Shown: in pieces, positions 1 to 8,825 of the stretch
Layout: each line of letters opens with the position of its first letter
Numbering within the stretch: the stretch's first letter is position 1
Assembly: GCA_036677445.1 (NCBI GenBank)
Contig: JAVBWI010000002.1
Span: forward strand, 135,441 to 199,440
Reading direction: 5' to 3'
Source: JAVBWI01 sp036677445
GTDB lineage: Bacteria > Bacillota > Clostridia > Christensenellales > CAG-138
DNA length: 64,000 nucleotides
Position numbers and translations under genes: made by a program
Notes under the pieces: generated by a model
The model's database searches: none
Told to the model about the DNA's origin: nothing
The model's input: the letters and a program-made list of their open reading frames with translations, nothing else

Positions 1-199
1 CGCTCACAAGCACCGGCTCGCTTATGCCGGAAATATCCGGCGCAAACAGGCCGCCGAACCCGCCGATAGGCGAAAGCACGCCGGGGATCGTCGTACGGTC
101 GATATGCGCCCGCATACGCTTGACGGCTTCGTATCCCGCGGTGATATCCACGCCCGCGGCCTTATAGCTTTCACTGAAGCTGTGCCGGCTGCTGCTCAT
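1..199 (-). CDS. purM: phosphoribosylformylglycinamidine cyclo-ligase (AIR synthase), N-terminal part
   Basis: Only the first 66 codons are inside the window; the gene continues beyond base 1. The start ATG (199-197) overlaps the purF stop as ATGA, so it is translationally coupled. The fragment carries the family's N-terminal features: SYKAAGVDITAGYEAVKRM followed by the T-x-x-PGVL-x-x-IGGFGGLF stretch. AIR synthase closes FGAM to 5-aminoimidazole ribotide in the cytosol, step five of purine synthesis, which fits its place as the fourth gene of purE-purC-purF-purM. Identification is firm despite truncation. Confidence 0.9.
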   Translation of the reverse strand, partial: MSSSRHSFSESYKAAGVDITAGYEAVKRMRAHIDRTTIPGVLSPIGGFGGLFAPDISGISEPVLVS

Positions 200-1647
200 T
201 GCGCTGCTCCTTCCTGTGTCCGGCGTGCGGAGATTTTCATGGCGTACTTATTTTTGCCGCAGGTTTTCGGCGGCTCACAGGGGTAAACGCCTGAAAAGCA
301 GGCCGTGCAAAACCCAAGATTCGTTTGGTCGGCCAGCTTGGTCACATTGTTCACGCTCAAAAACCCCAGCGAATCGACGTCAAGCAGCCGCTTCATTTCC
401 TCGTCCGTATGATTCCATGCGAACAGCTTCTCCTGTGAATCGATATCCGTACCAAAGTAGCAGGGGTAAAGGAACTTGGGCGCGGAGGAGCGCATGTGCA
501 CCTGTGTCGCCCCCGCGTCGCGCAATAGCTGCACGATGCGCGCGCTGGTGGTGCCGCGCACGATGGAATCGTCTATGAGCACCACGCGCTTACCCTTAAC
601 GGTGGCCGCAACGGGATTGAGCTTAATGCGCACCTTGTTCTCCCGGTCGGCCTGCACAGGTTCAATGAACGTGCGGGCGATATACTTATTTTTAATAAAG
701 CCGATGCCATACGGAATGCCGGATTGCCGGGCATAGCCTACGGCGGCGTCGATGCCGGAATCCGGTACGCCCACCACCACGTCCGCCTGCACCGGGTGTT
801 CGAGCGCCAGGAAAGCGCCCGCGCGCTGCCGTGCGGTGTGTACGGAACTGCCGTCGATGACGCTGTCCGGCCGGGCGAAATAAATGAACTCGAATGTGCA
901 CAGCGCCGTTTTTTGCCCTGTGCAGTGCGTCGTAATGCTGCGCAAACCGCTTTGGTCCGCCACCACGATCTCGCCGGGGGCGACGTCGCGCAAAAACGTT
1001 GCGCCGATGCTGTCCAGCGCGCAGCTTTCGGATGCGAACACATACCCGCCTTTGAGCGTACCGATGCAGAGCGGGTGAAACCCCATGGGGTCGCGCGCGG
1101 CGATCAGCTTGCTGGGGGAGAGCACCACCAGCGAATACGCGCCGCAAAGGCGTTCCATGCTGCGGCCCACGGCTTCTTCCACAGAAGCTGAGGTCAGGCG
1201 TTCCCTGGTAAGGACATAGGCGATGACCTCGGTGTCGCTGGTGGTGTGGAATATGGAGCCGTTGAGCTCCAGTTCCTCGCGCAGCTGGGCGTCGTTGGTG
1301 AGATTGCCGTTGTGCGCGAGCGCCATGCGCCCCTTCACATGGTTCACCACCAGCGGCTGCGCGTTCAGGCGCGCGTCGTTGCCGGTGGTGCCGTAGCGGA
1401 CATGGCCGATCGCCATTCGCCCGCTGCCTAAATTCCGCAACACCTCGTGCGTGAACACCTCGTTGACGAGGCCCGCGTCGCGGTAGGCGGTAATAAGCCC
1501 GTCGTCGTTGACCGCAATGCCGCAGCTTTCCTGCCCGCGGTGCTGCAGGGCGTAGAGCGCGTAATAGGCAAGCGTGGCGACATCGGCAGGCGTATCCATA
1601 TACACGCCGAATATGCCGCATTCCTCGTGGAGCTTATCCAACAGCAT
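196..1647 (-). CDS. purF: amidophosphoribosyltransferase
   Basis: 483 residues, the normal length. It begins the purine pathway by making phosphoribosylamine from PRPP and glutamine. The N-terminal Ntn-glutaminase domain opens with a nine-residue propeptide ending in EE before Cys10 (ECGIFGVY), so Cys10 becomes the nucleophile after self-cleavage. The C-terminal phosphoribosyltransferase domain has the PRPP loop VVLIDDSIVRGTTS. Cysteines in CYFGTD and CTACFSGVYPC match the Fe-S ligands of the Bacillus-type, oxygen-sensitive enzyme. It lies 11 bp after purC and overlaps purM by 4 bp. Confidence 0.97.
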   Translation of the reverse strand: MLLDKLHEECGIFGVYMDTPADVATLAYYALYALQHRGQESCGIAVNDDGLITAYRDAGLVNEVFTHEVLRNLGSGRMAIGHVRYGTTGNDARLNAQPLVVNHVKGRMALAHNGNLTNDAQLREELELNGSIFHTTSDTEVIAYVLTRERLTSASVEEAVGRSMERLCGAYSLVVLSPSKLIAARDPMGFHPLCIGTLKGGYVFASESCALDSIGATFLRDVAPGEIVVADQSGLRSITTHCTGQKTALCTFEFIYFARPDSVIDGSSVHTARQRAGAFLALEHPVQADVVVGVPDSGIDAAVGYARQSGIPYGIGFIKNKYIARTFIEPVQADRENKVRIKLNPVAATVKGKRVVLIDDSIVRGTTSARIVQLLRDAGATQVHMRSSAPKFLYPCYFGTDIDSQEKLFAWNHTDEEMKRLLDVDSLGFLSVNNVTKLADQTNLGFCTACFSGVYPCEPPKTCGKNKYAMKISARRTQEGAAQ

Positions 1648-1658
1648 GGCGCACCCTT

Positions 1659-2369
1659 TCAGTCGCCGAGCAGGCGGCGAAGTATTTCCTGGTATGCGTC
1701 TTCCACGCCGCCCAAGTCGCGGCGGAAGCGGTCCTTATCCAGCTTCTGTTTGGTGACGCTGTCCCAGAAGCGGCAGGTATCCGGTGAAATCTCGTCGGCG
1801 AGCACGACTTTTCCCTCCGGCGTTTTACCGAACTCCAGCTTGAAATCCACCAGTTCGATGTTCAGGTCTTTCAAATAGTCCGAGAGCACCGCGTTGATTT
1901 TGAGCGCGTAGCCCGCGATCAGCTGCAATTCTTCCGGCGTTGCGAAGCCCATGGCGAATATATGGTATTCGTTGACCATCGGGTCGCCCAACGCGTCGTC
2001 CTTATAGCAGTATTCAAGCACCGTGGATTTCATGGGCGTACCCTCGGGGAGACCGAGGCGTTTACTGAGCGAACCCGCGGCGATGTTGCGCACGATGACC
2101 TCCAGCGGTACGATGCGCACGCGCTTGACCAGCGTGTCGCGTTCGGACAGCTCTTCCACATAGTGCGTGGGAATACCCTCTTTTTCCAAGAGCCGCATCA
2201 AATGGTTGGTCACGCGGTTGTTGATAACTCCCTTGCCCGCGATGGTGCCGCGCTTTTCGCCGTTAAATGCGGTCGCGTCATCCTTGTAGGATACGATGCA
2301 GTAGGCGTCGTTTTCGGTGGCGAATACTTTTTTTGCCTTGCCCTCGTATAGTTGCGTGGTTTTTTGCAT
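1659..2369 (-). CDS. purC: phosphoribosylaminoimidazole-succinocarboxamide synthase (SAICAR synthetase)
   Basis: 236 residues, the usual bacterial length. It joins aspartate to CAIR using ATP, step eight of purine synthesis. The N-terminus has the family opening QLYEGKAKKVFAT; later come IVRNIAAGS, the FKLEFGK and DEISPDTCRFWD segments that bind nucleotide and metal, and the closing K-D-RFR-x-DLGGVEDAYQEIL. A good ribosome site (AAGGAG) precedes the ATG at 2369. It sits 56 bp after purE and 11 bp before purF on the same strand, so it is co-transcribed. Confidence 0.97.
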   Translation of the reverse strand: MQKTTQLYEGKAKKVFATENDAYCIVSYKDDATAFNGEKRGTIAGKGVINNRVTNHLMRLLEKEGIPTHYVEELSERDTLVKRVRIVPLEVIVRNIAAGSLSKRLGLPEGTPMKSTVLEYCYKDDALGDPMVNEYHIFAMGFATPEELQLIAGYALKINAVLSDYLKDLNIELVDFKLEFGKTPEGKVVLADEISPDTCRFWDSVTKQKLDKDRFRRDLGGVEDAYQEILRRLLGD

Positions 2370-2425
2370 GGTCGTTTCTCCTTACTTTATTGGCTGATAA
2401 TTTAGTCAAAAAACACCAAGTGCAG

Positions 2426-2923
2426 TTAGCCCTTGGCGTACCGTTCGCGTATGAGCGCATCTTTTTTTGCAGCCTCCTGCGCCATATCGTCGCGCTGCAC
2501 CTGCAGCTTTTTAAAAAGCCCGGCGTCCTCCACCGCGAGTATCTGCGCGGCAAGCAAGGCGGCGTTTTTTGCGCCGTCGATGGCGACGGTGGCTACGGGT
2601 ATGCCCGCGGGCATTTGCACGGTGGAAAGCAGCGCATCCAGCCCGTCGAGCGCGGAAGCTTTGACGGGTACGCCGATTACGGGCAGCAGGGTATTCGCCG
2701 CCATTGCGCCCGCCAGATGCGCAGCCTTGCCGGCTGCGGCGATGATTACGCCGAAACCGTTTTCCTTCGCGTTGCATGCGAATGCCGCGGCAGCCTGCGG
2801 CGTGCGGTGCGCCGAAAGCACACGCACCTCGTACGGGATGTCCAGCAGATCAAGCGTATCCACGGCAGCCTGCAGGATGTTCAGGTCGCTGTCGCTGCCC
2901 ATTACGATGGCGATTTTCTTCAT
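2426..2923 (-). CDS. purE: N5-carboxyaminoimidazole ribonucleotide mutase
   Basis: 165 residues. I start at the ATG at 2923, preceded by AGGAGGA, giving MKKIAIVMGSDSDLN; an open frame continues 35 codons upstream but that part is unlike PurE and overlaps the promoter. MGSDSDL is the PurE phosphate/CO2 loop, SAHRTP the next conserved block, and AGKAAHLAGAMAANT the third. The enzyme moves the carboxylate of N5-CAIR to C4 to make CAIR in the cytosol. It is the first gene of purE-purC-purF-purM. Confidence 0.96.
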   Translation of the reverse strand: MKKIAIVMGSDSDLNILQAAVDTLDLLDIPYEVRVLSAHRTPQAAAAFACNAKENGFGVIIAAAGKAAHLAGAMAANTLLPVIGVPVKASALDGLDALLSTVQMPAGIPVATVAIDGAKNAALLAAQILAVEDAGLFKKLQVQRDDMAQEAAKKDALIRERYAKG

Positions 2924-2999
2924 GGGATTTTCCTCCTGCTTTGCCAGGCCATTCCGGCAAACACGAACAAATGTGAATGATATACGGGTTACGACAATT

Positions 3000-3028
3000 A
3001 TCATACACAATGTTACGAACATTATCAA
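3000..3028 (-). promoter_or_regulatory. purE operon promoter with palindromic operator in the spacer
   Basis: Reading leftward there is a -35 box TTGATA (3028-3023), exactly 17 bases, then a -10 box TATGAT (3005-3000), about 75 bp before the purE start. The spacer carries the palindrome AATGTT-ACG-AACATT (3010-3024 on the plus strand), including CGAACATT. A weaker copy, TTACGACAATTA, lies at 2989-3000 and CGAACAAAT at 2964-2972. CGAAC boxes are the core of PurR sites in Bacillus and Lactococcus, so PurR-type control is plausible; the factor itself is not in the window. Confidence 0.6.
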
Positions 3029-3151
3029 TAGTATATGCTATAATAATGCATAATAATTGATATAGGAATACATTTGCTGCGCTAATCACCGGAGGGCGAA
3101 TGTTCGGAAAGGTGGTTGTCTTCCGGGGGCGTGAATCAAACGGAAGGCAAG

Positions 3152-3176
3152 AAAAAACGGCGTCGAACGGGACGCC
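3152..3176 (-). terminator. rho-independent terminator of the leftward OCD-family gene
   Basis: On the minus strand GGCGTC (3176-3171) pairs with GACGCC (3164-3159) around a six-base loop and is followed by CG and six T residues (3157-3152). It lies about 60 bp after the stop of the ornithine-cyclodeaminase-family gene. It separates that unit from the purE promoter; the remaining bases between 3030 and 3238 show no other feature. Confidence 0.75.
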
Positions 3177-3238
3177 GCTGGCTGCTGCCTTTGGGGGTAA
3201 GGAGTAAACAATGTTGATATCGGATTTTGTAAACGGGC

Positions 3239-4180
3239 CTAAAGCGTTTGCTCGTAAACATATTTTGCCGCCGCGATATCTTCCACCGCAAGCCCCAGCG
3301 CCTCAAATACGGTAATATCAATATCGCTGATACGGCCTTGTACAGTACAGCAAAGCAACTCGCCCAGCTCGCCCAGAAAATGCGCGTCGCCGATGGCTTT
3401 TTCTGCTCTGGGTATCAAAAAGTCGCCGGCTTCATGAAATACGGATTCCCTGTTGTCCCCGAAAAACCGTGACGCAGCTACAAGATCGGTGCTTAGTTCG
3501 CGCGCGTCGGGCGTGCACGCGCCCACGGCGTTGACGTGCGCGCCGGGAATAACGTCCGCCTTGCGGATAAGCGGGGTTTTCGAAGGGGTCAGCGTACAGA
3601 TGATATCCGCATAGCGCACGGCCTCGGCGGGAATGCTGACTGCGGCCGCCGCAAGCCCGTATTGCGCGCGCGCCTGTTCCGCAAAGCTTTCGGCGTATCC
3701 CGCATTTGCATCGTATACGGTGATGGACTCTAGCGGCCGCACCAGGCGAAGCGCGGCAAGATGCGAGCGCGCCTGTGCGCCTGCGCCTAAAAATGCGGCG
3801 TGCTTGGCGTCGGGTCTTGCGAGCAGGTCGGTGGCGATTGCGCTCACCGCCCCGGTGCGGATCTGCGTGATGGCGTTGGCGTCTACCGCGGCAAGCAGCT
3901 CGCCGTTTCGGGAATCGAAAAGCAGCACAGAACCCTGATGGGAAGGATACCGTGTGCCGGTGTTGCCGTGGAACACCGTTATGACCTTGGCGCCGCAGTA
4001 TACATCGTCGTAATAGGCGGGCATCAGCCCTAAAATATTGCCGCCGGGCAGTTTTTCGGCTACGCGCAGATACTGCATGCTGACGTTTTGCGCAAGCTTG
4101 AAAAACGCCTCCCGCATAGCCTTTATGCACGCTTCCACAGGCAGCAGCGCAAAAACTTCCTCACGGCTGATTACTTTCAA
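3239..4180 (-). CDS. ornithine cyclodeaminase / mu-crystallin family protein
   Basis: 313 residues, typical for the family. Members are cytosolic NAD(P)-dependent enzymes acting on amino acids (ornithine cyclodeaminase, alanine dehydrogenase, ketimine reductases). Visible marks: GAKVITVF with the substrate-binding lysine region, ITQIRTGAVSAIAT before the nucleotide fold, Rossmann loop FLGAGAQARSHL, and GAHVNAVGACTPDARE, the conserved G-x-H-x-N-x-x-G segment. It follows the creatininase-family gene by 68 bp on the same strand and they probably share a message. The exact substrate cannot be read from sequence. Confidence 0.85.
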   Translation of the reverse strand: MKVISREEVFALLPVEACIKAMREAFFKLAQNVSMQYLRVAEKLPGGNILGLMPAYYDDVYCGAKVITVFHGNTGTRYPSHQGSVLLFDSRNGELLAAVDANAITQIRTGAVSAIATDLLARPDAKHAAFLGAGAQARSHLAALRLVRPLESITVYDANAGYAESFAEQARAQYGLAAAAVSIPAEAVRYADIICTLTPSKTPLIRKADVIPGAHVNAVGACTPDARELSTDLVAASRFFGDNRESVFHEAGDFLIPRAEKAIGDAHFLGELGELLCCTVQGRISDIDITVFEALGLAVEDIAAAKYVYEQTL

Positions 4181-4248
4181 AGGCCGTCCTCCCGCACCTG
4201 TTTTTAAATATACCGGTCCAACAATACATGGTGTCCGATATACGGATG

Positions 4249-5013
4249 TTATACTTCTTCTTTTAACTTTTCACGCACGCGGGCTTCCTGCATATCCTGT
4301 GTGGCCTTGAAATAGCGCTCCCCGCGTTCGGCCGTGGAACAAGTGGGGTCGCCCATCACGCCGATATCGCTCACCGCGCTTACGCCCTGCGTAAAGAAGC
4401 GGTTGAGCAACTCCGGCGTAACCTGGCCCACAAAACCGCGCTGTGCTTTTTCCATGCGCACATGCTGGGGGGCGAGGAACAGCATCATGGAGGTTTCGAA
4501 ATTACAGGCATGCCCGCCGCATACGCCGGGCTCGAAGCCCTCGGCCTCATCCAGCTTTGCAAGCGCTATGGCGAGCTGTTGCACGGTGCAGCCGGTGACG
4601 ATTTTGATCTCCGGATATTTTTCGGACTGCGCCTTGGCAATTTGCTCAAGGGCGTTGAAATTGCCGCCGTGGGAGGAGGAGAGTACGATCGTCGTGAAGC
4701 CGTGTCGTACGTAAGCCGCGATATAATCCTCTACAATCCCGGTAAACACCTCCGGACGCAGCGTGATGCTGCCGGGCAGCCCCATATGGTGCTCCGAAAG
4801 GCCGGGTCGTATGACGGGGGCGACCAGCGCATTGCTAAGACGCCGCGCAAGGTCCAGCGCTTCGGCATAACCCAGCGTGGTATCCGTCAGCTCCGCCAGG
4901 TGCGGCCCGTGCTGCTCGACGGAAGCGGCGTAGATTACCACCGTTCGCATACCGGCTTCCAAAGCCTCCTTGATTTCCGGCCAGGTCATTTCCTCAAGCA
5001 ATAGGGTACGCAT
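4249..5013 (-). CDS. creatininase family amidohydrolase
   Basis: 254 residues, the normal size for the creatininase fold. Metal-binding motifs are present: SVEQHGPHLAELTDT (E-x-H-G-x-H-L with the T-D pair), SSSHGGN, and GGHACNFETSMM, where the family usually has GHAGE; the glutamate before T-S is kept. The family includes creatinine amidohydrolase and several pathway-specific amidases or hydrolases, all cytosolic metal enzymes. It is the first gene of a two-gene leftward unit with the OCD-family gene, which hints at amino-acid or lactam processing rather than creatinine use. The substrate is unknown. Confidence 0.85.
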   Translation of the reverse strand: MRTLLLEEMTWPEIKEALEAGMRTVVIYAASVEQHGPHLAELTDTTLGYAEALDLARRLSNALVAPVIRPGLSEHHMGLPGSITLRPEVFTGIVEDYIAAYVRHGFTTIVLSSSHGGNFNALEQIAKAQSEKYPEIKIVTGCTVQQLAIALAKLDEAEGFEPGVCGGHACNFETSMMLFLAPQHVRMEKAQRGFVGQVTPELLNRFFTQGVSAVSDIGVMGDPTCSTAERGERYFKATQDMQEARVREKLKEEV

Positions 5014-5196
5014 CGAAATGATCTCCCTTCACTGATCTGTCTGGACACCGCCTTCAATAAGTCGATAGTATAAATACATAATAATAAACCGATGTGAATA
5101 ATCGCTTTATTTATATCATAAAACCCGCACCGGTTCAATACCCGGCTGCATACCGGCATTCTTTAAGTTTTCAGGCAATGGAAAGCACAACGCCTT

Positions 5197-5225
5197 TTGC
5201 GGCTGCGGCGCTTGTGTGGTATAAT
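5197..5225 (+). promoter_or_regulatory. promoter for the nifS-thiI unit
   Basis: TTGCGG (5197-5202), 17 bases, TATAAT (5220-5225). It lies about 165 bp before the cysteine desulfurase start. The 5' leader contains a GC-rich stem-loop near 5298-5328 (GCGGCG pairing with CGCCGC). The stretch 5014-5196 is AT-rich and probably holds the leftward creatininase promoter, but I see no clean pair of boxes for it. Confidence 0.6.
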
Positions 5226-5390
5226 AAGTCCGTTCGTTTCTTTGACGTGGCCGTTGCTTAGCAGAAGCGGGTCTTGCGGCATAGTATACAAGCAAGGGGG
5301 CAGATGCGGCGCGTGCGCCGCCTGCCCGCATACGAACGCACGGCGCGGCGGGGCGACCCGCTTCACCGGGCATATATTGGAGTGAGCAAC

Positions 5391-6533
5391 ATGATTTATC
5401 TGGACAACAGCGCTACCACCCGTCCGCTGCCCGCGGCCGCAGACGCCGTGAGCCGTTGCTTTGCGGAGGCGTACTTTAACCCTTCCAGCGCATACGGACC
5501 GGCGGTTGCGGTGGAGCGCAGCGTGGAGGAGGCGCGCGCCCGGCTTGCGCAGGCCCTCGGCGCTGTGCCTTCGGAGCTGATATATACATCCGGCGGAACG
5601 GAATCCAATAATACGGCGGTGTTCGGCACGCAGCTGATGCGCCGACAGCGCGGCAGGCTTATCACGACGGCGGTGGAGCACCCTTCTGTTTTTGAAGTGC
5701 TTCGTTACATGGAAAAACAGGGGTACGAGGTAACGAATATCGGCGTGGACGAAACGGGCACCATACGGCTCGATGAACTGGAAGAGGCGCTCAGCAGCGA
5801 TACGTCTCTCGTCTCCATCATGCATATCAACAACGAAACCGGCGCGGTCAACGACATTGCGCGCGCGTACGCGCTGATCAAACAGTGTGCGCCGCAGGCG
5901 CTCCTGCATGTGGATGGCGTACAGGCGTTCTGCAAAGTCCCCTTTGGCAAACTGCCCTGCGACCTGTATTCCATAAGCGGCCACAAATTCCACGGCCCCA
6001 AAGGCGTGGGTGCCTTGTATGTACGCGGCGGCACGGCGTTTTCGGGCGGACTGATCGGCGGCGGGCAGGAGCGGGGCCTTCGCTCCGGTACGACAAACGC
6101 CCCAGGGATACTGGGCATGGATGCGGCGCTTTGCGCGTACCGCAGGCAGCAGGCGGAGTGGATTGCGCAGATGCGCGCGTGCAAGCTCCGGCTGGCTGCC
6201 CATATAGAAGGAATACCGGATGCGCTCTTTAACGGGCCACAGCCCGCGCTTGGCGCGCCGCATATACTCAACGCCTCTTTCCTGGGCGTGCGGGGCGAGG
6301 TGCTGCTGCATGCCCTCGAACAAAAGGGGGTGCTGGTTTCTACGGGATCGGCCTGCTCCGCACACAAAAAGGGCAAAAACCGCGTGCTTTCCGCCATGGG
6401 AGTCGAAGGTCAGCGGCAGGAGGGTGCGATCCGCTTCAGCTTTTGCCCCTTCAATACGCCGGAGGAAATGGACCGCGCAGCCGAAGCGCTTTTTAAGACG
6501 GTTACATTTTTACGGCGCTATAAAAGAAGATAA
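5391..6533 (+). CDS. cysteine desulfurase, NifS family (ThiI partner)
   Basis: 380 residues from the ATG at 5391 (MIYLDNSATTRPLP), preceded by GGAG; the frame is open upstream but that part is not family-like. It is a PLP enzyme that takes sulfur from cysteine as a persulfide. Seen: TSGGTESNN, the PLP lysine in SISGHKFHGPKGVGALY, and the catalytic cysteine in STGSACSAHKKGKN. The next gene, 46 bp on, is thiI. In Bacillus a dedicated NifS-like protein (NifZ) supplies sulfur to a ThiI lacking the rhodanese domain, and the same pairing is seen here. Confidence 0.92.
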   Translation: MIYLDNSATTRPLPAAADAVSRCFAEAYFNPSSAYGPAVAVERSVEEARARLAQALGAVPSELIYTSGGTESNNTAVFGTQLMRRQRGRLITTAVEHPSVFEVLRYMEKQGYEVTNIGVDETGTIRLDELEEALSSDTSLVSIMHINNETGAVNDIARAYALIKQCAPQALLHVDGVQAFCKVPFGKLPCDLYSISGHKFHGPKGVGALYVRGGTAFSGGLIGGGQERGLRSGTTNAPGILGMDAALCAYRRQQAEWIAQMRACKLRLAAHIEGIPDALFNGPQPALGAPHILNASFLGVRGEVLLHALEQKGVLVSTGSACSAHKKGKNRVLSAMGVEGQRQEGAIRFSFCPFNTPEEMDRAAEALFKTVTFLRRYKRR

Positions 6534-6579
6534 TATTCAGAATACTATTGAGAAATGGCGCTCTCCCTAGGGGGAGCGC

Positions 6580-7818
6580 ATGGAAAGGCAGCACAAAAGT
6601 ATGCAGGAGAACCGGGAACAGGTATTGCTGGTACGGTATGCGGAGATACACCTCAAGGGGCAGAATCGCCCCTTTTTTGAGCGTCGGCTCGTTGAAGCAA
6701 TTCGCCATGCGCTGCGCGATATGAACGTGCGCGTCGAGCGCGCGCAAAGCCGCGTATATGTATACGGGCTTGCGCCCGAGCAGATGGAGCGCGCCATAAG
6801 CCGCATGCAAGCCGTGTTCGGCGTTCACTCCGTCAGCCCCGCGCTTGCGGTGGACGTAAATTGGGATGCGATCGTCGATGCGGCGTATACGCTGATGGAA
6901 GAGGCGCTCGCCGGAAAATCGCGGGCAAGCTTCAAGGTGTTTGCGCGCCGTGCGGATAAAAATTTTCCCATGCGCTCGGAGGACATGAACCGTAAGCTGG
7001 GGGACCTGCTGCTTACCCGCTTCCCCGTGCTGCATGTGGATGTGCATCATCCGGAAATCCATGTGGGCGTGGAGGTGCGCGAACGCAGCTTCGTGTATGT
7101 GCGCGAGGTAAAATGCGCGGGCGGCATGCCGGTCGGCTGCAACGGGCGTGCGGCGCTCTTGATTTCCGGCGGCATCGACAGCCCCGTAGCGGGGTATATG
7201 ATCGCCAAGCGCGGCGTTGCGCTCTCCGCCGTACACTTTTTCAGTTACCCTTATACCAGCGAGCGCGCGCGGGATAAGGTCGTAAAATTGACGCGCATAC
7301 TCTCCCGCTATGCGGGGGAAATACGGTTGCATCTGGTGCCGTTTACGGACATACAGCTTGCCATCTATGAAAAATGTCCTTCCAGCCAGACCACGGTACT
7401 CATGCGCAGGCTGATGATGCGCATTGCCGAGCATATCGCCCGGGAGGATGAAGCGCAGGCGCTCGTCACGGGCGAGTCGATCGGCCAGGTTGCAAGCCAG
7501 ACATTGGAAAGCCTTGCCGTTACCAACGATGCCGTCAGCATGCCGGTGTTCCGCCCCTTAATAGGCTTTGACAAGCAGGAGATTGTGGAGCGCGCCGTCG
7601 CCATCGGCACTTATGAAACCTCCATACTTCCTTATGAGGATTGCTGCACCGTGTTCGTGCCGCAGCACCCGATCACCCGGCCCAAGGTGGATAAGCTCCG
7701 CGAGAGTGAGGCGCTGGTGGATTTTTCGGATATGATCCAAGCGGCGCTCAAAAATACGGAACTCCTCTGCGTCACACCCGGGCAGGCACTGAATTCCGGT
7801 TTAACAGTAAATTCATAG
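6580..7818 (+). CDS. thiI: tRNA 4-thiouridine sulfurtransferase ThiI
   Basis: 412 residues. It adenylates U8 of tRNA and transfers sulfur to make 4-thiouridine. The N-terminus starts LVRYAEIHLKGQNRPFFE, then a ferredoxin-like/THUMP domain to about residue 180, then the PP-loop ATPase motif SGGIDSPVAGYM near 200. It ends soon after the ATPase domain and lacks the C-terminal rhodanese domain found in E. coli, as in Bacillus. The start at 6580 follows AGGGGGAGCGC. It follows the nifS-like gene in one unit. Confidence 0.94.
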   Translation: MERQHKSMQENREQVLLVRYAEIHLKGQNRPFFERRLVEAIRHALRDMNVRVERAQSRVYVYGLAPEQMERAISRMQAVFGVHSVSPALAVDVNWDAIVDAAYTLMEEALAGKSRASFKVFARRADKNFPMRSEDMNRKLGDLLLTRFPVLHVDVHHPEIHVGVEVRERSFVYVREVKCAGGMPVGCNGRAALLISGGIDSPVAGYMIAKRGVALSAVHFFSYPYTSERARDKVVKLTRILSRYAGEIRLHLVPFTDIQLAIYEKCPSSQTTVLMRRLMMRIAEHIAREDEAQALVTGESIGQVASQTLESLAVTNDAVSMPVFRPLIGFDKQEIVERAVAIGTYETSILPYEDCCTVFVPQHPITRPKVDKLRESEALVDFSDMIQAALKNTELLCVTPGQALNSGLTVNS

Positions 7819-7959
7819 AAACACCACAATGCGCGTGATAAAATGAACGGGAACGGCAGGGAGCGGCGAAGTCGTCACGATTTTTTCAGGCCGCCGGTCC
7901 ATATATGCGTTAATGCGCCGTTCTAAGAAGAGTGATTTATAGAAGGGCAGGTGGGGAAT

Positions 7960-8823
7960 GTGAAGTGGCTGTATGGCGCCTTGCTGGCACTGTGCTGCGC
8001 TTATCTTTCCGCCTGTTCGCCTGCTGCGCAGCCGGATATTATCGATTTTGAAGCAACAAATGCGCCCGCGGCCGCCCCGACGATACAGCTGAATATGACC
8101 ACGGGGAGCGAACGCCCCGCGGCTCTGCCGTCGGCGAAGCCCACCCCTACGCCGGTGCAGGTGCAGCAAACGGAACCGGCCGCACAAGAGCGCGAACTGC
8201 CTGCACCTGCCTTGCAGCAAAAGGAATCGGCTGCCGCGGCAAGCGAATCCCCCGCGCCGCAGGCACAGCAGGAGTGCAATGATTCGACGGTATCGGCGCA
8301 GTCGAAGGATGCCGGGGAAACAGAGAACAAAACACAGGCCCTGCTGCAGAGCCTGCAGATATCGGGGATGGAATATATTCCGCTGGCGCTCGCCCGCAAC
8401 GGCGTTAGCCTCGATTCATCCGAATATCGTGTGAATGTGACGTTCAGCTCCAAGGAACTGCTTTCCTGCCTGGTGGTGGTCACAGGTAAAAGCAAGCGCG
8501 CGCAGCAGCTTGTTCCCATCACGATAGAGGCGCAGACAGGGGCGGACTGCATGCTTTCGGACTTTTTCACCAGGGAAGACACCGGATGGAAGAGCCTGCT
8601 GCCGGATCTGGTAACGGCCGCTGCCCTGGAGCAGGGTATGATGTTGCTGTGCGAGGTGCCGCCGGTAAGCGATGACCAGCCCTTTTACATTGACGGCGGC
8701 AACATCGTGCTCGTGTACAGGCCGTATGAAATCACGACTTATGAAGCGGGTACGCCCTGCTTTGTGCTGCCTATGAAGAAGATAGCCGCGTATACCACGG
8801 GCGCGTATGGCATAGGAGGGTAA
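7960..8823 (+). CDS. predicted lipoprotein with C-terminal DUF3298-like domain
   Basis: About 287 residues from GTG 7960 (MKWLYGALLALCCAYLSACS), behind GGTGGGG; a GTG at 7951 is an alternative. The opening is a lipoprotein signal with lipobox LSAC. Residues of roughly 25-110 form a low-complexity Ala/Pro/Glu/Gln linker. The C-terminal half resembles the DUF3298 domain of RsiV-type proteins: LSDFFTREDTGWKSLLPDLV and then YRPYEITTYEAGTPCFVLP. RsiV binds lysozyme in Bacillus, but no function can be claimed here. It is 3 bp from the next gene, so likely co-expressed. Confidence 0.7.
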   Translation: MKWLYGALLALCCAYLSACSPAAQPDIIDFEATNAPAAAPTIQLNMTTGSERPAALPSAKPTPTPVQVQQTEPAAQERELPAPALQQKESAAAASESPAPQAQQECNDSTVSAQSKDAGETENKTQALLQSLQISGMEYIPLALARNGVSLDSSEYRVNVTFSSKELLSCLVVVTGKSKRAQQLVPITIEAQTGADCMLSDFFTREDTGWKSLLPDLVTAAALEQGMMLLCEVPPVSDDQPFYIDGGNIVLVYRPYEITTYEAGTPCFVLPMKKIAAYTTGAYGIGG

Positions 8824-8825
8824 GG

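Noticed and set aside
692..1621. Long open frames on both strands over purF
   Set aside because: GC-rich shadow frames of purF with Arg-rich products; purF has all catalytic motifs.
2924..3030. Purine riboswitch before purE
   Set aside because: The conserved purine-aptamer helices and loops are not visible; the promoter lies only about 75 bp from the start, with a protein-type palindrome in it.
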